From Methanothrix sp. (GTDB taxonomy: Archaea; Halobacteriota; Methanosarcinia; Methanotrichales; Methanotrichaceae), in contig JAQTXY010000094.1 of the NCBI GenBank assembly GCA_028688535.1, positions 1 to 7,276 on the forward strand: a DNA stretch of 7,276 nucleotides, in the 5' to 3' direction. Both the position numbers and the translations under genes were made by a program. This document shows, in pieces, positions 1-5,604 of the stretch (position 1 is its first letter; each line of letters begins with the position of its first letter). Under the pieces are notes generated by a model. The model saw nothing but the letters and a program-made list of their open reading frames with translations, ran no database searches and was not told where the DNA came from.

Positions 1-32
1 CTCTCCTGGATTCGTTCTTCAGCGCTTTCCAT
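1..32 (-). CDS. 5' end of an unidentified gene, cut by the window edge
   Basis: Reading leftward, an ATG at 32-30 opens a frame that stays open to the window edge and encodes MESAEERIQE. It is preceded by GGTGAT (41-46 on the plus strand as atcacc), a good match to the archaeal anti-Shine-Dalgarno, with an 8-base spacer. That ribosome-binding site is the main reason to believe the start. The gene would lie about 38 bases beyond the stop of the radical SAM gene on the same strand, so the two may be co-transcribed. A second frame from a TTG at about 58 is also open to the edge but has no better start signal. Ten residues are too few to suggest a function. Confidence 0.45.
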   Translation of the reverse strand, partial: MESAEERIQE

Positions 33-70
33 CCGGCAAAATCACCGCCCTCAACCAATGAATTTAAGGA

Positions 71-1126
71 TTATAAAGGTATTCTATCTACGACCATTCC
101 ATCCTCAAAAGGATACTTCTCAATTATGCTGAGAACACATAATGCGCCTTTCAGTTCGTGGGTTAAGTCCTCCAGGATAGAGGCGGCTATATCTATCCGC
201 CCTTCCCGGCAAGAGTACATATCTTTTGGAACCGCCATATCCTCAAGAATCTGCAAAGCTGTCGGCATATCGCCCTCAATTATGCCATGAATTATGGTCC
301 CCTCCGCGCTCACATAATCAAAGGATCGCGCCGTTTTATTCGCCCTGCGCAAGAGTCGCTCTCGCAGTTGCACCGCGTCCTTGAAGCGGGATGGGCAAAA
401 GTGCACTTTTATGTCATCTTTCAGGAAATGCTCCCTGGCAACCTCTTTGCTTCCTATTGCTGCGCAGCCCAGATCCTCCGGCAGATAACCGGCTTTGGCC
501 AGGTCAGCATAATTCGTCTCAGAGAATTCCAGCTCATTTAAATTCAAAAAAGCATCAGCATCTCTTACCGCTTCCAGGATCGCGGGCGCAGGCTGAAGGG
601 AGGGTATCTCCACACCCGCTATTAGGCCTAGGGACTTGGCCTGCCGCAGGGCCTCCTTGAGCCCGATGGGATGTGACCATTGGGAAAGAGGAGGATGAAA
701 GCGGATCTCGTCCAAGCCGGCCTGCACTAGCTTTTCCAGGACATCGCGACCAGGAAGAAGACCGGTATAAAGGTGAATGTGATGCGATGACCCCCGCGAT
801 TGCTTCAACGCACGGATGCACTCCAGAACATAATCTAATTGCAAAAGCGGCTCGCCGCCGGTGATTCCTGTGCCCAGAGCGTCGATGGCCGAAGCCTCCT
901 GCAAGATATCGGCAATTTCCTGCACCGGCATTTCATCGGCAAAGACCTGATCGCGGCCTCTTCGCTCCTCGGATAGCGGACAGTAGAAACAGCTGCGCTC
1001 GCACTTGCCGGTGACGAAGAGCACCAGGCTCGCGCCCTGACGACAGATGCGGCAGCCAGGCGAGAGGTAATTGTAAATCGATCCCACGGCATCTTCTTGC
1101 CACTTCGCCTTTTGCCACTTCGCCAT
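71..1126 (-). CDS. Radical SAM protein, PFL-activase-related (COG2108-like), function unknown
   Basis: This is a 351-residue stand-alone radical SAM enzyme. The cluster-binding motif C42-x3-C46-x2-C49 (CERSCFYC) and the GGEP motif at 90-93, which contacts SAM in this superfamily, are both intact, so it should cleave S-adenosylmethionine reductively. A further pair, C25 and C28 (GCRIC), lies upstream, and CPSRFKD (C244) lies in the C-terminal half. The combination of a P-G-C-R-x-C-x-x-G stretch, the radical SAM loop followed by CPLSEERRG, and CPSRFKDAVQLRERL resembles an archaeal group annotated as related to pyruvate-formate-lyase activating enzymes (COG2108). Its substrate is not known to me. 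The start is ATG at 1126. No Shine-Dalgarno precedes it, but an AT-rich box about 25-30 bases upstream would give a leaderless transcript. It is divergent from iorA. The first ten residues contain a duplicated AKWQ, and GTG at codon 14 is a possible alternative start. Confidence 0.9.
   Translation of the reverse strand: MAKWQKAKWQEDAVGSIYNYLSPGCRICRQGASLVLFVTGKCERSCFYCPLSEERRGRDQVFADEMPVQEIADILQEASAIDALGTGITGGEPLLQLDYVLECIRALKQSRGSSHHIHLYTGLLPGRDVLEKLVQAGLDEIRFHPPLSQWSHPIGLKEALRQAKSLGLIAGVEIPSLQPAPAILEAVRDADAFLNLNELEFSETNYADLAKAGYLPEDLGCAAIGSKEVAREHFLKDDIKVHFCPSRFKDAVQLRERLLRRANKTARSFDYVSAEGTIIHGIIEGDMPTALQILEDMAVPKDMYSCREGRIDIAASILEDLTHELKGALCVLSIIEKYPFEDGMVVDRIPL
1095..1124 (-). repeat. 15-bp tandem duplication at the start of the radical SAM gene
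   Basis: On the minus strand GGCGAAGTGGCAAAA is followed directly by GGCGAAGTGGCAAGA, a 14/15 match. It begins at the last base of the ATG and duplicates the peptide AKWQ, giving MAKWQKAKWQED. The copy keeps the frame, so it adds five residues before the conserved region. Confidence 0.8.
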
Positions 1127-1133
1127 TATAAAG
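1126..1133 (+). promoter_or_regulatory. Putative TATA box for the iorAB operon
   Basis: TTATAAAG matches an archaeal box A. With usual archaeal spacing, transcription would start near 1155 and leave a leader of about 70 bases before the GTG of iorA at 1227. The box touches the start codon of the divergent radical SAM gene, so a factor bound here could affect both genes. This is inferred from sequence pattern alone. Confidence 0.45.
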
Positions 1134-1149
1134 ATACGAGTGGTGTAGG

Positions 1150-1159
1150 CTTAATTAGA
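1150..1159 (-). promoter_or_regulatory. Putative TATA box for the radical SAM gene
   Basis: On the minus strand TCTAATTAAG lies about 25-33 bases before the ATG at 1126. Transcription would start at or next to the ATG, giving a leaderless message, which fits the lack of a Shine-Dalgarno. The match to box A is only fair. Confidence 0.3.
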
Positions 1160-1226
1160 TTTGTATCCAAACGGTTATCAGAGTAAAGAGGCGAATAGTC
1201 CACTCAGATTAAAGGGATGGTTACTA

Positions 1227-3011
1227 GTGAGAGAATATCTTCTCGGAAACGCAGCAATTGCCAGAGGCCTCCTTGAGGCGGGAGTAGGACTGGTTGCCGG
1301 CTATCCAGGCACCCCCTCCTCAGAGATTATAGAAACCGTGGCAAGTATCAAGACTAAGATGCCTATGCATGTGGAATGGTCAGTTAATGAAAAGGTCGCC
1401 CTGGAGGTAGCAGCTGGAGCCTCCTGGACTGGCCGGCGCGCCGCTGCCACCATGAAACATGTGGGTTTGAATGTGGCGGCAGATCCATTCATGACCCTTG
1501 CCTACTTGGGCGTAGGTGCTGGGCTGGTGGTGATCTGCGCTGATGATCCCTATTGCCATTCATCGCAAAATGAGCAGGACTCCAGGCGTTATGCCCAATT
1601 TGCCGGCATACCCTGTCTTGACCCAAAGAATCCACAGGAAGCAAAGGAGATGACCGTTTTTGCTTTTGAGTTCTCAGAGAAATTCAATATACCGGTCATG
1701 CTCAGGCCCACTACTCGCGTCTCTCATGCCAGAGAGGATGTACAGGTAGGAGCGGTCGCGGCTCCTGGCAAGCAAGGCCGGTTCATCAAGGACCCTGCGC
1801 GACGAGTGGCCCTGCCCAGCCATGCCCGTCCGCTGCATAGCGAGCTTTTGGCCAAACAGGCAGCCATGGAAGAAGCACTGGAGAGCGCGCCCTGGAACAG
1901 GTTGCAACTGCACGGCGATGTGGGAATCATCGCGTCAGGAATCGCGGGCCTGTATGCAGAGGAAGCCGCCCTTGAACTGGATGAAGACCTCTCATTGCTA
2001 TGCATAGGAAGCTATCCTCTGCCCAAGAGATTGATCAGCCGTATGCTTGAGCACGTCTCCAAGGTAATAGTAATAGAAGAGCTGGAGCCGGTGGTGGAAG
2101 AGCAGGTGCAGATGATAGCCCGAGAGATAAATCCCTCTGTAAAGATACTGGGAAAAGCGCAGTCCATTCCTCGCGAGGGCGAGCTGGACTATTTGCAGGT
2201 GAGAAATGCCATAGCTCGCATGATTGGCAGGCCAGAGCGTGAGGCTTTGCAGTGTCCTGCAGTGAGCATTCTGCCGCCTCGTCCCCCCTCGCTATGCGCA
2301 GGCTGCAGCCACAGGGCCACATATTATGCCATGCGAAAGGTCTTTGGCAAGAAAGCAATCTACCCCAGCGACATCGGCTGCTACACCATGGCGGTCGGCA
2401 TGGGGACTGTGGACACATGTCTGTGCATGGGAGCAAGCATCACTCTGGCCAGCGGCATTCGCTTTGGCGGTGAGGAAGAAGGCATATGCTGCAGTCTGGG
2501 AGACTCGACTTTTCTACACGGAGGCATGACCGGCCTTCTCAATGCTGCCTACAACAAGGCCAAGATCACCGTGACCATTCTAGACAACTCCACCACTGCC
2601 ATGACCGGCCATCAGCCCCATCCGGGCACTGGCATGACGGCTACAGGTGAGAAAACGACCATGGTCTCAATCGAAGCCCTGGCTAAAGCTCTGGGCGCTG
2701 GACTTGTGGAGACTGTCGATCCTTACAACCTGGATGAGACTATGGAGAGCTTCCAGAGGGCCAAGGATTATTCGGGCCTATCAGTAATCATCGCCAAGCA
2801 GCCATGCGTCATCAAAGCTCGTCGCAGCGGCCTGCGGCCCCAATCATTCCTGGTAGGAGAGGAGTGCATTGGCTGCAAGATCTGCCTGGATTTTGGGTGT
2901 CCGGCCATAGAATTCGAGAACGATAAGGCCAGGATAAATGCACTATGCTCAGGCTGCGGAGTATGCGCCGCGATCTGCTCATCATCCGCCATCCGGGAGG
3001 TGGCGAAATGA
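1227..3011 (+). CDS. iorA: Indolepyruvate:ferredoxin oxidoreductase, alpha subunit
   Basis: This is the large catalytic subunit of an aryl-2-oxoacid oxidoreductase. With IorB it converts indolepyruvate, phenylpyruvate or hydroxyphenylpyruvate plus CoA to the aryl-acetyl-CoA, CO2 and reduced ferredoxin, or runs in reverse to make aromatic amino-acid precursors. The N-terminal pyrimidine-binding region has GYPGTPSSEI (25-34). CAGCSHR (357-363) precedes the thiamine-diphosphate domain, where GDS (425-427) and DN (453-454, in ILDNSTTAMTGHQ) form the cofactor motif. The C-terminus is a two-cluster ferredoxin domain: C547, C550, C553, C558, then C574, C577, C580, C584. The usual Pro after the last Cys is Ser. 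I chose GTG 1227 (MREYLLGNAAIARG, 594 aa) over an in-frame TTG at 1161 because homologous sequence begins there and a GGGATGG-like site lies about 7 bases upstream. It is translationally coupled to iorB. Confidence 0.95.
   Translation: MREYLLGNAAIARGLLEAGVGLVAGYPGTPSSEIIETVASIKTKMPMHVEWSVNEKVALEVAAGASWTGRRAAATMKHVGLNVAADPFMTLAYLGVGAGLVVICADDPYCHSSQNEQDSRRYAQFAGIPCLDPKNPQEAKEMTVFAFEFSEKFNIPVMLRPTTRVSHAREDVQVGAVAAPGKQGRFIKDPARRVALPSHARPLHSELLAKQAAMEEALESAPWNRLQLHGDVGIIASGIAGLYAEEAALELDEDLSLLCIGSYPLPKRLISRMLEHVSKVIVIEELEPVVEEQVQMIAREINPSVKILGKAQSIPREGELDYLQVRNAIARMIGRPEREALQCPAVSILPPRPPSLCAGCSHRATYYAMRKVFGKKAIYPSDIGCYTMAVGMGTVDTCLCMGASITLASGIRFGGEEEGICCSLGDSTFLHGGMTGLLNAAYNKAKITVTILDNSTTAMTGHQPHPGTGMTATGEKTTMVSIEALAKALGAGLVETVDPYNLDETMESFQRAKDYSGLSVIIAKQPCVIKARRSGLRPQSFLVGEECIGCKICLDFGCPAIEFENDKARINALCSGCGVCAAICSSSAIREVAK
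2996..3002 (+). promoter_or_regulatory. Ribosome-binding site that fixes the iorB start
   Basis: GGAGGTG inside the end of iorA lies 5 bases before the ATG at 3008. It is close to a perfect Shine-Dalgarno and decides the iorB start against the longer in-frame ATG at 2945, whose extra 21 residues look like out-of-frame iorA sequence. Confidence 0.8.
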
Positions 3012-3595
3012 GAACTTCCGAATGCGATCTGGTGATTGTGGGCGTGGGCGGCCAGGGAGTAATTTTGATCTCGGATGTGATCGGCAGAGCAGCAGTATTG
3101 GCGGGAAAGCCGGTATGCGGAGCCGAGACACACGGTATGGCCCAGAGGGGCGGCAGCGTGATCAATCACACTCGTATTGGATGTCGCTTCTCTCCCATGG
3201 TCGCCTCAGGAGGAGCGGATGTACTGGTGGCATTAGAGCCTGCTGAAGCCCTGCGCTTCGCTCAATTTCTCTCGCCGACCGGAGTTGCGCTGGTCAATAC
3301 CAGGGCTGTCCTGCCCTCTACCGTGACCAGCGGCAAGGCCGAGTATCCATCATTGCCAGAGATACTCACCCCACTAAGAGCGCACAGCCGCAAGGTTTTC
3401 GCCATGGACGCCACTGCTCTGGCTGAGATGGCGGGCAGCGCACAGGCTATGAATGTGGTAATGCTAGGTGCCCTCTCAGGTTATATTCCCCTCTCCGAGG
3501 ATCTGATTTTGCAGGCTCTTTCTCTTGTGGTGCCTCCCAGGTTCCTGGAAGCCAACAAGAAAGCTTTCGCCTTAGGAAAAGCTGAAGTAGAATAG
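3008..3595 (+). CDS. iorB: Indolepyruvate:ferredoxin oxidoreductase, beta subunit
   Basis: This 195-residue subunit belongs to the pyruvate:ferredoxin oxidoreductase gamma-type family and pairs with IorA to complete the enzyme, contributing the CoA/2-oxoacid-handling domain. It shows the N-terminal nucleotide-fold glycine motif GVGGQG (12-17) and the family signature ETHGMAQRGGSV (40-51). Its length is normal for IorB. The ATG overlaps the iorA stop as ATGA and has a strong ribosome-binding site, so the two subunits should be made together in equal amounts. No truncation or missing conserved segment is seen. It is followed after 7 bases by the HEAT-repeat gene. Confidence 0.95.
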   Translation: MRTSECDLVIVGVGGQGVILISDVIGRAAVLAGKPVCGAETHGMAQRGGSVINHTRIGCRFSPMVASGGADVLVALEPAEALRFAQFLSPTGVALVNTRAVLPSTVTSGKAEYPSLPEILTPLRAHSRKVFAMDATALAEMAGSAQAMNVVMLGALSGYIPLSEDLILQALSLVVPPRFLEANKKAFALGKAEVE

Positions 3596-3602
3596 AAGCA
3601 AA

Positions 3603-4214
3603 ATGATGCTTATGGAAATAGAAAAGAAAGAAGAAAATTCGACAGAAGAGAAGAGTACCGCAGGCAAGCAGGCCCCCATTGTCACCCGTTCTATGGTTGA
3701 GGAAGCCTGTCCCACCTGCGGTGCACAGGAGCCATCCATGCCTGCGGTGCTTCCGGACCCTAGCTGGTCCACTGAGAAGCTGATCGCAGCGACCAAGGAC
3801 AAGCACATGCTGGTGCGCTCCAACGCCATCATCCTCCTCTCCAAGCGGGAAATCACCGAGTCCTTGGAAGCTCTCATCGAGGCCCTCAAGGACGAAGAGT
3901 ATCTCGTAAAGAGCAATGCCATGGTGGCCATATCCGCCTATGGAAAACAGGCATCTGAGCGCATAATCCTGGCACTCTCCGATGCGGACAAAGATGTGCG
4001 CGCCGGTGCCGCCTGGATCGTAGGAGAGCTGAAGGATAACCGTGCCATTGCGGCATTGGAGAAAGTGGCAAAGGACGATTATCCACTGGCCAGAATTCAG
4101 GCCAAGGCGTCCCTAGTAGCTATGGGCAAGGGCCCCAAACAACAGGCAAAGAAGGATGAGCCTGAGGGGCCAAAGGAAGAGCCAGAGGTGGCAAAAGAAG
4201 AGAAAACCGAATAA
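3603..4214 (+). CDS. HEAT-repeat protein, third gene of the ior operon
   Basis: This 203-residue soluble protein has three parts. Residues 1-55 are a charged, probably flexible N-terminus with one CPTC pair (36-39). Residues about 56-176 form four consecutive HEAT/PBS-lyase-type helical repeats (56-84, 87-117, 118-146, 147-176), with repeating patterns such as D-x-x-x-x-V-R-x-x-A (MLVRSNA, YLVKSNA, KDVRAGA, PLARIQA). Residues 177-203 are a Lys/Glu/Pro-rich tail. HEAT repeats are binding scaffolds, and in this fold family they include phycocyanobilin-lyase-like proteins; no catalytic residues can be assigned. The gene starts 7 bases after iorB, so it is almost certainly in the same transcript. 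A role in assembly or partner binding of IorAB is inference from position only. ATGs at 3603, 3606 and 3612 are all possible starts, and none has a clear Shine-Dalgarno. Confidence 0.85.
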   Translation: MMLMEIEKKEENSTEEKSTAGKQAPIVTRSMVEEACPTCGAQEPSMPAVLPDPSWSTEKLIAATKDKHMLVRSNAIILLSKREITESLEALIEALKDEEYLVKSNAMVAISAYGKQASERIILALSDADKDVRAGAAWIVGELKDNRAIAALEKVAKDDYPLARIQAKASLVAMGKGPKQQAKKDEPEGPKEEPEVAKEEKTE

Positions 4215-4216
4215 AC

Positions 4217-4232
4217 TTTTTTTAAGCTTTTT
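4217..4232 (+). terminator. T-rich terminator of the iorAB-HEAT operon
   Basis: T7 (4217-4223) and T5 (4228-4232), separated by AAGC, begin 3 bases after the HEAT stop codon. Archaeal RNA polymerase terminates at such runs without needing a hairpin. The run overlaps the last codons of the convergent gene, leaving only 7 bases between the two stop codons. Confidence 0.55.
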
Positions 4233-5220
4233 CCACTCGGCCTATTCTTGGCCACTTTGAAAAGGTATCTCCCTGCTCCAGCCAATCCCGGCTGAAGGTC
4301 TGGAGATACATTCGCTCCAACTTGGGCTGCCAGCCACAACGGCCCTTTCGTGTCAGATCCGAAGCCCGCCTAATGTAGGCCTTCCTGGCGCGGGCAATGA
4401 GCCAGAGATCGTCCTGGTTCAAAGCAACATGCATCTCGCGGCAGTAGCTGCTGAGGAACCGATCGTAGAAGGAATCTACGTCCCAGCGATTCAGTCCCAA
4501 GAACTTGGCAGGGGGAAACTGCTTGATCAGCTCCAGACCGAATCTGAACCGGGCTAAATCCAGATGGGGAGTACAGACATAATCGTGCCTGGTAAAGTCG
4601 ATGAGAAAAAGCTTCATGCTTGCTTTCGCTGTAGCATTCTGGGGCTTTTCATCTTTGATCAGAATGTTCCAGGATGTGAAGTCAAAGAATGGATTGACCA
4701 TGATTTTAAGATTGCACTCGGCCATTCGCTCCCGGCTTTCGGCAAGGTACTGGTTGATGTCGTCCTCGCGCGCATTGGTGTCGATAGTTGGGAGTTCACC
4801 TTCTCCGCGGCAAAAGAGCGTATGATATCTTGCTAAGGCAACTGCGGAAAGATCGGCTGCAGAGCTCAGGTACTGCGAACTTGCCGGCCTGATCTCATGC
4901 AGAATATAGGAAAGATTTACACCCTCTACGTGGCTCATAGCCAGGATTCCTTTCTCTGCATCAACAAATAGGGGCTGTGGAGAGGAGATGAACTCGTCTT
5001 TGCAGGCGCTGTAAAAGCGTGATAAATTGGCATATTCGAGAGCTACTTCGCGAGGTTGATAGTTACGAGAGATCTTGACCACAATTTTGTCTCGAATTTG
5101 CCCCTTGCAAAGGTCCAGCATAAAGATAGTGGAGTTTCGGCAGACGATTGTCTTTCTGCCTAAGACCTTGAAACCAGGATACCGCTCTTCTATATACTTT
5201 TCCACTTCCCTACGGTTCAT
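4222..5220 (-). CDS. APH/choline-kinase-like phosphotransferase-fold protein, atypical
   Basis: This 332-residue soluble protein has a kinase-like fold related to aminoglycoside phosphotransferases. Visible elements in order are a beta-3 lysine in IVVKIS (K49), a hinge-like MSHVEGVNL (95-103), a catalytic-loop segment FFDFTSWNIL (D180, N185 at the usual D+5 spacing), the metal-binding Asp of LFLIDFT (D208), and a following TPHLDLARFRFG (218-228) typical of the helical lobe. The loop normally reads HGDxxxxN; here His-Gly is Phe-Phe, so it may be an active but divergent kinase or a non-catalytic relative. The substrate is unknown. Its neighbours suggest surface-glycan work, but it is divergent from them. 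ATG 5220 has AGAGGT (5229-5234) 8 bases upstream, which supports the start. Confidence 0.75.
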   Translation of the reverse strand: MNRREVEKYIEERYPGFKVLGRKTIVCRNSTIFMLDLCKGQIRDKIVVKISRNYQPREVALEYANLSRFYSACKDEFISSPQPLFVDAEKGILAMSHVEGVNLSYILHEIRPASSQYLSSAADLSAVALARYHTLFCRGEGELPTIDTNAREDDINQYLAESRERMAECNLKIMVNPFFDFTSWNILIKDEKPQNATAKASMKLFLIDFTRHDYVCTPHLDLARFRFGLELIKQFPPAKFLGLNRWDVDSFYDRFLSSYCREMHVALNQDDLWLIARARKAYIRRASDLTRKGRCGWQPKLERMYLQTFSRDWLEQGDTFSKWPRIGRVEKA

Positions 5221-5263
5221 CAGTTGTTACCTCTTTTGCAGGCAGGTCAATGGCTGTATGCCG

Positions 5264-5269
5264 TTTAAA
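5264..5269 (-). promoter_or_regulatory. Putative TATA box for the kinase-like gene
   Basis: On the minus strand CTTTAAACGG gives a TTTAAA core about 45 bases before the ATG at 5220. Transcription would start near 5240 and leave a leader of about 20 bases that still includes the AGAGGT ribosome-binding site. Confidence 0.4.
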
Positions 5270-5286
5270 GCAAATGGTCGATCCTG

Positions 5287-5297
5287 AAAAAATATAT
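5287..5297 (+). promoter_or_regulatory. Putative TATA box for the dodecin-glycosyltransferase unit
   Basis: AAAAAATATAT lies about 26-36 bases before the ATG at 5323, so the transcript would begin within a few bases of the start codon. The only Shine-Dalgarno-like sequence, GGAG at 5301-5304, is 18 bases from the ATG and too far to act well, so a leaderless or nearly leaderless mRNA is likely. The 102-base gap at 5221-5322 holds this and the opposing promoter. Confidence 0.45.
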
Positions 5298-5322
5298 CAA
5301 GGAGAAACGACCATTATAAAAT

Positions 5323-5559
5323 ATGGACAGTGCAATCGGCAGTAGCGTCTATAATTTCATCGAGCTGGTGGGAACCTCAAGCAAAGATTGGGAAGAGGCC
5401 GTCAGCAATGCCATCAGTAGCGCCGATGGCAAGCTAACAAACATGAGGGTGGCCGAGGTGGTTGAGATGGACACAAAGCTCGCTTCGGGCAAGATAGTGC
5501 AATTCCGGGCAAAGGTCAGACTGTCTTTTAAGCACGAGGTTGAACCTGAGACACTTTGA
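5323..5559 (+). CDS. Dodecin family protein, variant without the flavin-stacking Trp
   Basis: This 78-residue protein is a clear dodecin. The family folds as a helix packed on a three-stranded sheet and forms hollow dodecamers that store flavin or, in some members, other ligands. The signature is IELVGTSSKDWEEAVSNAI (13-31), then MRVAEVVEMD (41-50), then FRAKVRLSF (61-69). In flavin-binding dodecins such as the Halobacterium protein a Trp precedes the AEV/FEV motif; here that position is Val43, and the Gln of the following strand is Arg62. This resembles the other dodecin subtype with RVA at this place, which includes a described mycobacterial calcium-binding dodecin, so flavin storage should not be assumed. 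It lies 45 bases upstream of the glycosyltransferase on the same strand and is probably co-transcribed with it. Confidence 0.92.
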   Translation: MDSAIGSSVYNFIELVGTSSKDWEEAVSNAISSADGKLTNMRVAEVVEMDTKLASGKIVQFRAKVRLSFKHEVEPETL

Positions 5560-5604
5560 GATTGAAGGAAAGACTTAACAGATAGGACTACAACCCCAAG
5601 TGAT

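Noticed and set aside
71..80. Recurring TTATAAA at 71, 1126 and 5314 as a shared regulatory element
   Set aside because: It is a plain AT-rich TATA-like heptamer, and one copy is inside the 3' end of a gene. Chance recurrence is adequate.
1161..1226. N-terminal extension of IorA from the TTG at 1161
   Set aside because: The 22 extra residues do not look like the family's N-terminus, TTG is a rare start, and the GTG at 1227 has a better upstream site.
2035..2436. Long antisense open frame of 133 codons within iorA
   Set aside because: It lies wholly opposite a well-supported gene, has a biased Cys/Pro/Ser/Trp composition and no start signals, so it is a shadow frame.
2945..3007. N-terminal extension of IorB from the ATG at 2945
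   Set aside because: It overlaps the ferredoxin domain of iorA in another frame, and the strong GGAGGTG site points to the ATG at 3008.
3708..3722. CPTCG of the HEAT protein as a zinc finger
   Set aside because: Only one Cys pair is present in the whole protein, so a four-ligand site would need a second chain. Noted as a feature detail only.
3447..3931. Two antisense open frames of 119 codons across iorB and the HEAT gene
   Set aside because: Both are opposite well-supported genes, with no ribosome-binding site and low-complexity or unnatural sequence.
5313..5322. TTATAAAATA directly before the dodecin ATG as its TATA box
   Set aside because: Transcription would begin about 20 bases inside the gene. 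AAAAAATATAT at 5287-5297 fits the spacing better.
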